From NCBI RefSeq assembly GCF_001644035.1, contig NZ_LUUG01000115.1, forward strand, positions 1 to 54,417: a stretch of 54,417 bases of DNA. The letters run 5' to 3'. A program made the translations under genes and the position numbers. The notes beneath the pieces are model-generated. The model was not told the origin of the DNA, did not search any database, and saw only the letters and a program-made list of their open reading frames with translations. This document shows, piece by piece, positions 1 to 9,820 of this stretch. The stretch is from Methylomonas methanica (GTDB lineage Bacteria > Pseudomonadota > Gammaproteobacteria > Methylococcales > Methylomonadaceae). Position 1 is the first letter of the stretch; every line of letters begins with the position of its first letter.

Positions 1-308
1 TTCGCAGCTTTGATAACGCCAGCGATAGTGGCCAAACCGGATACGCCCAGCACAGTACAAATGTCCGCGCCAGCAGCATAGAAAGCACCGGCTTCGTATT
101 CGCCAGCGTCCATGGTTTTCAAGTCAACCAACAACAATTTGTCCGGGTAACGTTGTCTCAGTTCTTTAACCAGGTTGATCCCGTTGTATTTAATGCAAGG
201 AGTGCCGATTTCAAAAATGTCGACATAGGGTGCTACTTGATCTGCCAATGCAACTGTTTGGTTGAAATCCAGTGAATCCAACGCCATTTGAATTAATGGT
301 CTTGCCAT
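1..308 (-). CDS. hxlA: 3-hexulose-6-phosphate synthase, N-terminal part (cut by window edge)
   Basis: Catalyses aldol condensation of formaldehyde with ribulose 5-phosphate, the first carbon-fixing step of the RuMP pathway in type I methanotrophs. About 102 residues are visible, starting MARPLIQMALDSLDF. They include the (beta/alpha)8-barrel signatures of the OMP decarboxylase/HPS family: the first-strand ALD, the FEIGTPCIKYNG segment and the LLVDLKTMDAGEYEA segment with the D-x-K-x-x-D metal/phosphate motif. The ATG at 306-308 is preceded by a GGAG ribosome site. The rest of the gene lies beyond base 1. A possible promoter lies about 100 bp upstream. Family assignment is firm. Confidence 0.93.
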   Translation of the reverse strand, partial: MARPLIQMALDSLDFNQTVALADQVAPYVDIFEIGTPCIKYNGINLVKELRQRYPDKLLLVDLKTMDAGEYEAGAFYAAGADICTVLGVSGLATIAGVIKAA

Positions 309-405
309 GTGATGTGCTCCGAAAGTTTTAATTTTTAGTAATAGCCGATTCTTGCAAATTGCCACAACCCGCTAGGCTTGTCACGTACGTGTGATGCATT
401 TGTAA

Positions 406-434
406 CTGTAAGATAGAAATGGGATATATGTCAA
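406..434 (-). promoter_or_regulatory. Candidate sigma-70 promoter for hexulose-phosphate synthase
   Basis: On the minus strand a perfect TTGACA (429-434) is followed after 17 bp by TTACAG (406-411), a weak -10. It lies about 100 bp before the hps start and would give a leader of roughly 90 nt. Only the -35 is convincing. Confidence 0.4.
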
Positions 435-740
435 TGCTTAGCAACTCCGCGCAGCCTATAGATTGTAAGGACAAATTGTTACTAGACAATTCCGCGGCGT
501 AACCTTAGGCTGAACAAACTCGCAGGCGGACCGAACGAAATTGTATTTCCATTTTAGGATTCACAGCTTACAAGCTGATAAATCTCGATATTTTTTGGTT
601 AACTGTCTTTCCTGCCAGCAACACGGCAGCCGCCATTGACTTGACCGCCAGCTTTCAGCACCCAAATCGGCGTGTTTTGCCTGCCATCGAAAATATGAAA
701 AAGTCATACCTCCAACTAAAAACAACCGGAGAAAGACAGC
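435..740. other. Intergenic region, no gene recognised
   Basis: This stretch separates the divergent hps and cyclic phosphodiesterase genes. A short open frame at 641-838 has no recognisable product and overlaps the downstream gene in another frame. I see no RNA gene or repeat here. The only notable site is the GGAG at 728-731, which serves the TTG start at 741. Confidence 0.5.
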
Positions 741-1247
741 TTGAAACGTCTCTTTTTTGCCTTATGGCCGGAACAAAACATCAAGCAACAATGCGCAACT
801 TTAACCGGCAAATTAAACCTGACCGGAAAACCAGTTAGCGAGGCAAATTTGCATGTCACGCTGTTGTTTTTAGGAAGTATTTATCCAGAACAACAGACCG
901 TACTCACCAGGGAAGCCGGAAAACTGCCAGCACCACTGATGACGCTAACTTTTGATCGCCTGAGTTTCTGGAAAAAACCTGCCGTGCTATGCCTAACCGC
1001 CAGTCAATTCGATCAAAGCGTGTCGATATTGAACGAAAGCTTAACCAGCATAGCTAAGCAACAAGGAATAGCTCTCGAAGACAGACCATTTAAGCCGCAT
1101 GTCACTTTAGTCAAAAAGGTCAATTCGGCAATCGATCTCGATTTCGCTCCTATTCTTTGGCGATCAACCGGATTCTGCTTGGTAGAATCCTGTTCAGGTG
1201 CCAATGGCGTTGAATACCGGATCATTCAACGCTGGCCGGCAAGCTAA
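741..1247 (+). CDS. thpR: RNA 2',3'-cyclic phosphodiesterase (2'-5' RNA ligase family)
   Basis: Predicted soluble 2H-phosphoesterase that opens 2',3'-cyclic phosphates on RNA ends and can join 2'-5' bonds in vitro. The 168-residue product has the normal family length, the N-terminal RLFFALWP signature, and both catalytic H-x-T-x motifs: HVTLLFLG near residue 38 and PHVTLV near residue 115. Translation probably begins at TTG 741, because a GGAG sits 9 bp upstream and the family signature starts at once after it. It is followed after 23 bp by a tautomerase gene on the same strand, so the two may be co-transcribed. Confidence 0.88.
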   Translation: MKRLFFALWPEQNIKQQCATLTGKLNLTGKPVSEANLHVTLLFLGSIYPEQQTVLTREAGKLPAPLMTLTFDRLSFWKKPAVLCLTASQFDQSVSILNESLTSIAKQQGIALEDRPFKPHVTLVKKVNSAIDLDFAPILWRSTGFCLVESCSGANGVEYRIIQRWPAS

Positions 1248-1270
1248 CAACCCAAAGCAGGAGATTAATC

Positions 1271-1618
1271 ATGCCTCTTTTAAAACTCGATACCAACGTT
1301 ACGTTAGACACCGAACAAAAATCAAAAATGCTAGGCGAACTATCGCAACTGATGTCCAAAGAAACCGGCAAACCGGAGCGATACGTCATGATTGGCATTG
1401 CGGAAAACAACGCCATGTTGTTTGCCGGCAGCGCAGCACCCTTGGCATATCTGGAATGTAAAAGTATCGGCCTGAGCAGTAGCCAGGCAAAAAACCTGTC
1501 CGCATCAATATGCCAATTGCTAAACACCCGACTTTCGATCCCTCAAGATAGGATTTATATTGAATTCAGTAACTGTCCGGCTGATTTTTGGGGTTGGAAC
1601 GGCTCGACATTTGGCTAG
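1271..1618 (+). CDS. Phenylpyruvate tautomerase / MIF-family protein
   Basis: 115 residues with the macrophage migration inhibitory factor fold: MPLLKLDTNV at the N-terminus leaves Pro2 as catalytic base, followed by YVMIGI, the central SIGLSSSQAKNLSASI helix and the C-terminal RIYIEFSNCPADFWGWNGSTF. Bacterial members are small cytosolic trimers with keto-enol tautomerase activity, but the physiological substrate is usually unknown. The gene follows thpR on the same strand with a GGAG-like site before ATG 1271, and is followed by a hairpin that probably ends the transcript. Confidence 0.85.
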   Translation: MPLLKLDTNVTLDTEQKSKMLGELSQLMSKETGKPERYVMIGIAENNAMLFAGSAAPLAYLECKSIGLSSSQAKNLSASICQLLNTRLSIPQDRIYIEFSNCPADFWGWNGSTFG

Positions 1619-1672
1619 ACAACCCGAACGTCAAATAAATATGACTGTGTATTTCAGACAAAACAGACTTGA

Positions 1673-1707
1673 TGAGTTGGCGCGCCAGACTCAAGCACGC
1701 CAACTCA
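1673..1707. terminator. Hairpin terminator between convergent genes
   Basis: A perfect 10-bp stem, TGAGTTGGCG (1673-1682) with CGCCAACTCA (1698-1707), encloses a 15-nt loop and is followed on the plus strand by a T-rich run (GTCGCTTTATTTTGG). It lies between the ends of the plus-strand tautomerase gene and the minus-strand HhH gene, so it may serve both directions. Confidence 0.6.
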
Positions 1708-1713
1708 GTCGCT

Positions 1714-2040
1714 TTATTTTGGTTTTTTAGGCTCTTGGGGTTTTTCCGGCTTCTCGGGCTTATCGATTTTTTCAGCAGCAGCGGGAGCAGAATCCCCAAA
1801 CAGAATATTCTTCTCATTCTGTTGGACGGTTTTCTCACCGATTCCTGACACATTTTCCAAGTCTTTCAATGTCTTAAAATCGCCATGCTCCTTGCGGTAT
1901 TGAACCACCGCCTCAGCCTTCTTCGGACCTATTCCCGTCAAGGCCTTGGAAATGGTTTCGGCATCCGCTTGGTTGATATTGATTGGCTCAGCAAATACGG
2001 CAAAAGAATACAGCATAAAAAGCACAAATAACTTTTTCAT
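1714..2040 (-). CDS. ComEA-like helix-hairpin-helix exported protein
   Basis: Small exported DNA-binding-type protein. Residues 1-17 form a signal peptide (MKKLFVLFMLYSFAVFAEP). Residues 19-80 form a ComEA-type tandem HhH domain: ININQADAETISKALTGIGPKKAEAVVQYR, then the second hairpin LENVSGIGEKTVQ (quoted in parts). The last 25 residues are a repetitive tail rich in Lys, Pro and Glu. ComEA homologues bind DNA in the periplasm during natural transformation. No other competence gene lies nearby, so a role in DNA uptake is only an inference. A GGAG ribosome site precedes ATG 2038-2040. Confidence 0.8.
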   Translation of the reverse strand: MKKLFVLFMLYSFAVFAEPININQADAETISKALTGIGPKKAEAVVQYRKEHGDFKTLKDLENVSGIGEKTVQQNEKNILFGDSAPAAAEKIDKPEKPEKPQEPKKPK

Positions 2041-2171
2041 GAATTTTCTCCGATTGGATTTTAATGACTGCTTGGACTAAGTCAGCGCATACGCATATCG
2101 GCTGATCTTGCAAGCTAGTCAATCTTAGTCTGTTCTTTGAATTTTACAATTCAAAAACAAAAATCCACTGA

Positions 2172-3143
2172 TTACTCGACGCTAGCCACAATCACCGCGC
2201 GAACCGGCGCTGGCAAGCCTTCGCAAGTCAAATCAGCAGAACGCGGATCGAGAAAATCAGCTAAGGAATGAAACCGCATCCATTCGGTACTACGCTGCTC
2301 TTCGACTGAAGTTTTGGAAACATCCACCAAGCGGATATTTTTAAACCCACAGCGGCGCATCCACAACATCAATGCCGCGCAACTCGGCAAAAACCACACA
2401 TTGCGCATTTGCGCATAACGCCCCTCAGGCACTAACACTTGCGCGGCATCGCCTTCGACCACCAGGGTATCCAAAATCAATTCACCGCCAGAGCGCAAAC
2501 AGCCCTTCAACTCCAGCAAATGATCGATAGGCGAACGCCTGTGATACAACACCCCCATCGAAAACACCGTATCGAACAAGCCCATATTGGGCGGCACATC
2601 CTCTATCCCCAGCGGCAACAAATAAATCGGCGCGTCGCCGTGCAGCTTGCGGATAGCCTGAAACTGCATGACGCTGAGCAATGTTGGGTCAATACCTACT
2701 ACCAATCTCGCTCCCGAACCGTGCATGCGCCAACAATGATAACCATTGCCGCAACCGACATCCAAAACCAGTCGATTCCGTAGCGGTGCGATCTGGTCTT
2801 TCAGCCGATCCCATTTCCAATCCGAACGCCACTCCGTATCGATGTCGATGCCGAATATCCGATAAGGCCCTTTCCGCCAGGGATGTAACTGCATCAATTG
2901 CTCGCGCAAACCGGCCCGCATCTCGTCGGAAATATCCTCAGCCTGACCGATTCTGACACCATCCAGTAAATCGACACTCGACGGCGTCAATTGCGGCAAT
3001 TTATCTACCGCCTGTTGCCAGCGCTTCAAATCGCCATGTGACGAATCCGCGAAAGCCGCCGCCAATTGCCCAGGTAAACGGCTTACCCAGACTTCGTCGC
3101 CGGCCGCCGCCAGCGCTTGATAAAGACCTTGGTATAGCATCAT
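2172..3143 (-). CDS. cmoB: tRNA U34 carboxymethyltransferase CmoB
   Basis: Transfers the carboxymethyl group of carboxy-S-adenosylmethionine to 5-hydroxyuridine at wobble position 34, giving cmo5U in tRNA. The 323-residue protein has the CmoB-specific stretch PWRKGP...DTEWRSDWKWDR followed by the methyltransferase glycine motif LDVGCGNGYHCWRM and the MGVLYHRRSP block. The C-terminus shows the conserved STEWMRF...ADFLDP. Length matches the E. coli enzyme (323). Its ATG overlaps the TGA of cmoA, so the two genes are translationally coupled and in the order of the pathway. Confidence 0.96.
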   Translation of the reverse strand: MMLYQGLYQALAAAGDEVWVSRLPGQLAAAFADSSHGDLKRWQQAVDKLPQLTPSSVDLLDGVRIGQAEDISDEMRAGLREQLMQLHPWRKGPYRIFGIDIDTEWRSDWKWDRLKDQIAPLRNRLVLDVGCGNGYHCWRMHGSGARLVVGIDPTLLSVMQFQAIRKLHGDAPIYLLPLGIEDVPPNMGLFDTVFSMGVLYHRRSPIDHLLELKGCLRSGGELILDTLVVEGDAAQVLVPEGRYAQMRNVWFLPSCAALMLWMRRCGFKNIRLVDVSKTSVEEQRSTEWMRFHSLADFLDPRSADLTCEGLPAPVRAVIVASVE

Positions 3144-3883
3144 TTCAATGCAATCATCGAAGCGAAGTTGAAATACTGAAACCAGACTTCCGCGCTGGCG
3201 AACCCCGCCGCTTTCAAGCGCTGTTGATGCGCAGCAAAGGTTTCCGGAATCAGCACATTTTCCAGAGCACTGCGCTTTTGGCTGATTTCCAGCTCACTAT
3301 AACCATGGGCTTTTTTGAACAAGTGATGCATATCGATCTGCAAAGCCTGCTGCCGAGCATCGTCAAACGCCAACTTTTCGGACAAAATCAAAATCCCGCC
3401 CGGCAACAAACCACGATAGATAGTCGTCAAAAATGCCTGACGATCGGCCAACGGAATAAACTGTAAGGTAAAATTCAGCACAACCACCGAGGCATTGCTA
3501 ATCGCCATGTCGCGAATATCGGCACATACGATTTCTATATCCGCCCCTTCTGAGGCAACCGACAGATTTTGCCGACATTGCTCGACCATTGCCGCGGAAC
3601 AATCCACCGCGACGATCCGGCAATTTTTAGTCGTGATTTGCTGATGCATGGCTAAGGTCGCCGCACCCAACGAGCAGCCCAAGTCATAACAAACGCTATC
3701 TTCCTTGGCAAAACGTGCCGCCAATAAACCGATTGCCGAGATAATGGTGCTGTAACCGGGAACTGAACGCTGAATCATATCCGGAAAGACTTTGACGACA
3801 GCTTCGTCGAAGGTAAATGCGCTGATTTCGCCCAGCGGACTGGCGTACAGAGAGTCTTTAGCGGATTGCATACTGATGATCAT
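3140..3883 (-). CDS. cmoA: Carboxy-S-adenosyl-L-methionine synthase CmoA
   Basis: Makes carboxy-SAM from SAM and prephenate, the donor used by CmoB. The 247 residues include the diagnostic FPDMIQRSVPGYS, the SAM-binding DLGCSLGAAT, VVLNFTLQFI and YSELEISQKRSALENV blocks. The start is uncertain: ATG 3883 and an in-frame ATG four codons later are both possible, and neither has a good ribosome site. The gene sits directly upstream of cmoB with a 4-bp overlap. Confidence 0.95.
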   Translation of the reverse strand: MIISMQSAKDSLYASPLGEISAFTFDEAVVKVFPDMIQRSVPGYSTIISAIGLLAARFAKEDSVCYDLGCSLGAATLAMHQQITTKNCRIVAVDCSAAMVEQCRQNLSVASEGADIEIVCADIRDMAISNASVVVLNFTLQFIPLADRQAFLTTIYRGLLPGGILILSEKLAFDDARQQALQIDMHHLFKKAHGYSELEISQKRSALENVLIPETFAAHQQRLKAAGFASAEVWFQYFNFASMIALK

Positions 3884-3935
3884 TCCCGGCCGCCCTGAAC
3901 GGCAAAACCGGGAACATTGTAAGAAGGGGGAAAAC

Positions 3936-5739
<1,804 letters not shown>

Positions 5740-5761
5740 CAACCAGATAAACGGACCCGGC

Positions 5762-6337
5762 ATGAACGAAGACTTTGATCCTGATGACAATAATTCGACT
5801 GACAATCCGCCTGAACAGCGCCGACGTTATTTCGGACTGGAACAGGCGGTATTTATCCTGCTGGTCGTTTTGTCGCTGTTAGGCATCGCTATTACCGAAT
5901 TCAACCCGCACGACGGCTATGGCTACTGGCTATTCATGGTGATCGTGTTCGGCATGCTGTCTATTTTCGTGTCCTGGCTACAAACCAAAACCAACGAAAA
6001 CGACTTTGGCGACATCGTCAAAGCCCAAGGTCTACATTGGCTGCACACACTGGTTGTGGTGATAGCAGCCGCATTGCTCAACAAATCCGAGCAGTTATCC
6101 GACAGGAGCGCCAGCCTGGTGATTTTGTTGATCCTGGCCTTGGCGACGATGCTGGATGGCATACGCATCGGCTGGCAATATAGCTTACTCGGCTTTTTCC
6201 TCGCGACCTGCGCGCTGATCGTGGCCTATTTTGAGAACTTTATGCCTATCAGTATAGGACTGGGCGTGCTGGTGACAGCCTGCACTTTCCTCTGGGAATA
6301 TTGGCGCAGCAAATACAGTACCGATGATGAAAATTGA
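5762..6337 (+). CDS. Multi-pass membrane protein of unknown function
   Basis: 191 residues with an acidic, Asp/Asn-rich N-terminus (DFDPDDNNSTDNP) and about six hydrophobic segments near residues 27-47, 57-76, 92-108, 116-135, 138-155 and 160-178. It ends in a charged cytoplasmic-type tail. I do not recognise a named family or catalytic motif. It starts 22 bp after hemB and overlaps aroE by 14 bp, so it probably belongs to a hemB-orf-aroE transcript. Confidence 0.75.
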   Translation: MNEDFDPDDNNSTDNPPEQRRRYFGLEQAVFILLVVLSLLGIAITEFNPHDGYGYWLFMVIVFGMLSIFVSWLQTKTNENDFGDIVKAQGLHWLHTLVVVIAAALLNKSEQLSDRSASLVILLILALATMLDGIRIGWQYSLLGFFLATCALIVAYFENFMPISIGLGVLVTACTFLWEYWRSKYSTDDEN

Positions 6338-7172
6338 TAATTATGCGGTGTTCGGCCAGCCGATCAGCCACAGCAAATCACCGCGTATCCATACATTATT
6401 TGCCGAACAAACCGGCCAACTCATGGACTATGCAGCCCAAGAGGTGTCTGCGGAAAATTTTACAGCGGCGACAACCCATTTTTTCGCCGAAGGCGGCAAA
6501 GGCCTGAATTGCACCGTTCCGCTCAAGGAACTGGCTTGGCAATATGCCGATCACCTGACGGAACGCGCCCGTCTGGCAAAAGCCGTCAACACCTTAACCC
6601 GCCAAGCGGATGGCAGCATTTTGGGCGACAACACCGACGGCATCGGCTTGCTGAACGACTTAACCGTAAACCACGGCATCGAGCTGAAGGGTGTCAAGAT
6701 TCTCATCCTAGGAGCGGGGGGCGCCACGCGCGGCATCGTCCGTCCCCTGCTGGAACAGCAGCCATCCGCATTGATAATCGCCAATCGCAATATAGGCAAA
6801 GCGCAAGCTATCGCTGCCGATTTCACAGCGCTGGGCGCGGTGCAAGCTTGCGATTACGCTAGTCTTGTAGACCGACAATTCGATTTGATTATCAACGCTA
6901 CATCGGCCAGCCTCAGCGGCGATTTGCCGCCATTACCCGAGGAGCTGTTAAGCGCGGGCGGGAGTTGCTACGACCTGGCTTACGCCAACCAAGCCACCGC
7001 ATTCGTGAAATGGGGCTTAACCCATGACGCCGTGCATAGTCTGGACGGCCTGGGCATGTTGGTGGAGCAGGCTGCCGAAGCTTTTTGCATTTGGAGAAGC
7101 GTTCGCCCGCACACTGCCCCCGTAATTGGCTTATTAAACGACGAACGCAACGTAAACAGCACAAACAGATGA
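6324..7172 (+). CDS. aroE: Shikimate dehydrogenase
   Basis: NADPH-dependent reduction of 3-dehydroshikimate to shikimate in aromatic amino acid synthesis. The 282-residue product has the substrate-binding FGQPISHSKSP (residues 10-20), catalytic Lys68 in NCTVPLKE, Asp105 in DNTDGIG, and the Rossmann GAGGATRG at 130-137 followed by IANRN, the usual NADPH-selecting strand. Two tandem ATGs (6324 and 6327) are possible starts. It overlaps the preceding membrane-protein gene. Confidence 0.96.
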   Translation: MMKIDNYAVFGQPISHSKSPRIHTLFAEQTGQLMDYAAQEVSAENFTAATTHFFAEGGKGLNCTVPLKELAWQYADHLTERARLAKAVNTLTRQADGSILGDNTDGIGLLNDLTVNHGIELKGVKILILGAGGATRGIVRPLLEQQPSALIIANRNIGKAQAIAADFTALGAVQACDYASLVDRQFDLIINATSASLSGDLPPLPEELLSAGGSCYDLAYANQATAFVKWGLTHDAVHSLDGLGMLVEQAAEAFCIWRSVRPHTAPVIGLLNDERNVNSTNR

Positions 7173-7229
7173 AACTATTGACCGGGGCGATGTCCATGGT
7201 AACAATCTCCCCAAACCGCCGCCATTAAC

Positions 7230-8525
7230 GTGTACTGGAAGAATATGAGTGGAATCAGAGCTTTTTTTGAAAAATCCCAAGCTAAGGGCAAATCTCAGCA
7301 TAGTGCGCAACGCATTACGCCGGAAACTCTAAAACAGTTATTCCCCATCAGGAATTTAAGCGACGAGATATTACAAACTTTCGCTACCGAGAATCACGTC
7401 GAAACCCTGGAGGCCGGCAGTACCTTGTTCAGCGTCAACCAGCAAGCCACTTGTGCAATGTATCTGTTGCGCGGCACGGTGATCCTGGCCGATCACAACG
7501 GCAAAAGCTATGAAATATCGGCGGGCAGTGCGCAAGCCAAGTTTCCGATCTGTAGCGGTATCAAGCACACCGCCACCGCCACCGCCAAAACAGAGGTAGA
7601 CCTGCTGCGGGTATCCCTGAAAATCATGCTGACGCCGAGCCGCCAAGACCACGGCAAATTGTCCATTCCGGAAGGTTTGCATGACAACCGGCTATTGAGC
7701 TTATTCGTCGAACACTTTGAGAATAACGACCACGAGATAGAAATCCCCTCGCTGCCTGAAGTGGCGATCAATTTGCGCAAAGCCATCCAAAGAGATGTCA
7801 ACATCGACGAAGCAGTCAAGATCATCCAGCTGGATCCGGCCATCTCCGCCAAATTGATCGAAGTCGCCAATTGCCCGCTGTATCTGACCAACGTACCCGC
7901 GAAAAACTGTAAGGATGCTGTCGTGCGTATCGGCTTGAATGCCACGCGCAACCTGGTAACGGCGCTGAGTATGAAGCAGATTTTCAAAAGCAAATCGCCG
8001 CTGATCAAAAATCATTTGGAAGAGCTGTGGAAGCAAAGCCTTTACCTGTCCGGCCTGTGTCATGTGCTGGCCAGCCACAGCTTGCAGCAAAATCCGGAGA
8101 ACGCCTTACTGGCCGGCTTGGTTTGCGACATCGGCGTGATTCCCTTTCTGAGTTTTACCGCCAACTTACCACCCGAATACCATAACGATGCCGAAATTCT
8201 GGAAGCCATGCCCATCATCAAAGGTCCGGTTGGCGCGGTGGTGCTGAAAGAATGGGATTTTGCCGAAGAATTCATCGACGTGGCCAAATCGTCCAGCGAC
8301 TGGTTTCAAAACAGCGGCGATACCTTATCGGTCACCGATATAGTGGTCCTGTCCAGACTTCATGCCCTGATCGGCAAAAAGGCTACCGCGGATCTGCCGG
8401 CGATTACCGCCATTCCGGCGGCGGCCAAATTGAAAAACTTCTCTTTGTCTCCGGAGAATACGCTGGCGATCCTGCACGATGCCAAAACCAAGATTCACGA
8501 AGCATTGAGCATTTTTTCGTCCTAG
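7230..8525 (+). CDS. cNMP-binding-like/HDOD signalling protein, paralogue 1 of 3
   Basis: 431 residues with two parts. Residues about 35-135 resemble the cyclic-nucleotide-binding (Crp-like) beta-barrel: LFSVNQQATCAMYLLRGTVIL. Residues about 165-360 form a HDOD domain, with IPSLPEVAINLRKAI, IIQLDPAISAKLIEVANCP, RIGLNATRNLV and ALLAGLVCDIGVIPFL. HDOD proteins are degenerate HD-type signalling modules linked to motility, biofilm and stress, usually without phosphohydrolase activity. GTG 7230 gives VYWK, which aligns with the M-x-W starts of the next two paralogues; ATG 7245, preceded by GGAAG, is an alternative. It is separated from the second copy by 4 bp. Confidence 0.8.
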   Translation: MYWKNMSGIRAFFEKSQAKGKSQHSAQRITPETLKQLFPIRNLSDEILQTFATENHVETLEAGSTLFSVNQQATCAMYLLRGTVILADHNGKSYEISAGSAQAKFPICSGIKHTATATAKTEVDLLRVSLKIMLTPSRQDHGKLSIPEGLHDNRLLSLFVEHFENNDHEIEIPSLPEVAINLRKAIQRDVNIDEAVKIIQLDPAISAKLIEVANCPLYLTNVPAKNCKDAVVRIGLNATRNLVTALSMKQIFKSKSPLIKNHLEELWKQSLYLSGLCHVLASHSLQQNPENALLAGLVCDIGVIPFLSFTANLPPEYHNDAEILEAMPIIKGPVGAVVLKEWDFAEEFIDVAKSSSDWFQNSGDTLSVTDIVVLSRLHALIGKKATADLPAITAIPAAAKLKNFSLSPENTLAILHDAKTKIHEALSIFSS

Positions 8526-8529
8526 CCGC

Positions 8530-9819
8530 ATGATCTGGAAATTTTTAAAAAAATCCCCGGATAAAACGCCGACCGAGAGCAGCCCCCCCGCAGCAACTGT
8601 CAACCAACTGCCGTTGAGCTACCTGCAAAAGCTCATCCCGCTGGGGGACTTGCCGGCAGCGGACTTGTTGGCGATACCGGTGACAATGCGAAACTTCAAC
8701 CCCGGCGACATCATATTTAACCGCGGCGCCGAGGCTGAACAATTAAGCTATCTCTACACCGGCAACGTCTATCTGGAAGCTAATAATGGCGCCGGTTATA
8801 CGGTCGAAGCCAATACGTTTAAAGCCTGTTATCCGCTGGCAACATCCGGCGAACACGCCTTCAGCGCGATCGCCAAATCGGCGACCCAAATCATCTACAT
8901 GCCGCTGTCCAACTTGCAACACAGCAGCAAACCCGTCAACAATCCGCTGATCAACCCGGAGAGCATTCCTCCCAAGCTGCGAAACAGCTTTTTTTTCGAT
9001 AGCTTTTGCGATGCGTTCAGAGCCGACAATCTGCATGTTCCCAGCCTACCGGATGTTGCCTTGCGTTTGCGCAGTGCCTTGCAAAAAGACATCAGCATCG
9101 CCGATGCGGTAAAGATTTTAAACCTGGACCCCGTTATATCCTCCAAACTGATTCAGGTAGCCAACAGCCCGATCTACCGTGGCAGCAACCCAATCACCAG
9201 CAGTCATGATGCAGTGAATCGGCTAGGCTTTAAAACCACGCAAAACCTGGTCACCAGCATCAGTCTGCACCAGCTGTTCAGAAGCCGCAACCGGAACCTG
9301 AACAACATCATTCAGATACTTTGGAAACAAAGCATCCAGATTGCCAGCCTAAGTCACACGCTGGCCGGACTTACCCGAAAAGTAAACGCCGACGAAGCCT
9401 TACTGGCCGGGTTAATCCACAACATCGGCGCATTGCCGATTGTCACCTTTGCCGAAAGCATCGACATGTCGCGGTATACCGAAGACGAATTACAGGCCAG
9501 CATCGCCTGCCTGCAAGGTTTGTTAGGCACCTATATTTTGAAAAAATGGCATTTCCCCGATAGTTTCCAGCAAATTCCCGTCAATACCACAAACTGGTAC
9601 TTCGACGACGGCCAGGGCCTACAACTGTATGACGTGGTCTTGTTAGCAAAATTTCACAGCCAACTCGGCGGCGCCAATACCCAAAAACTGCCGCCGCTAA
9701 ACACCTTGCCTGCCTTTCAAAAACTGGACGATAGCGCACTGACGCCGGACATGTCGCTAAAAGCGCTACAGGACGCAAAACAGCAAATTGCCGAGGCCAT
9801 AAACTTTTTCAGGACATAA
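8530..9819 (+). CDS. cNMP-binding-like/HDOD signalling protein, paralogue 2 of 3
   Basis: 429 residues with the same architecture as its neighbours. The N-terminal barrel-like part (residues about 30-125) includes FNPGDIIFNRGAEAEQLSYL. The HDOD domain (about 165-355) shows VPSLPDVALRLRSALQKD, LDPVISSKLIQVANSPIY, RLGFKTTQNLV and ALLAGLIHNIGALPIV. It begins 4 bp after copy 1 and ends 1 bp before copy 3, so all three should be translated from one mRNA. Sequence divergence is large outside the HDOD core, which argues for an old duplication. Confidence 0.8.
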   Translation: MIWKFLKKSPDKTPTESSPPAATVNQLPLSYLQKLIPLGDLPAADLLAIPVTMRNFNPGDIIFNRGAEAEQLSYLYTGNVYLEANNGAGYTVEANTFKACYPLATSGEHAFSAIAKSATQIIYMPLSNLQHSSKPVNNPLINPESIPPKLRNSFFFDSFCDAFRADNLHVPSLPDVALRLRSALQKDISIADAVKILNLDPVISSKLIQVANSPIYRGSNPITSSHDAVNRLGFKTTQNLVTSISLHQLFRSRNRNLNNIIQILWKQSIQIASLSHTLAGLTRKVNADEALLAGLIHNIGALPIVTFAESIDMSRYTEDELQASIACLQGLLGTYILKKWHFPDSFQQIPVNTTNWYFDDGQGLQLYDVVLLAKFHSQLGGANTQKLPPLNTLPAFQKLDDSALTPDMSLKALQDAKQQIAEAINFFRT

Positions 9820-9820
9820 G

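Noticed and set aside
641..838. 65-codon open frame before the cyclic phosphodiesterase gene
   Set aside because: It overlaps the real gene in another frame and shows no known features or ribosome site.
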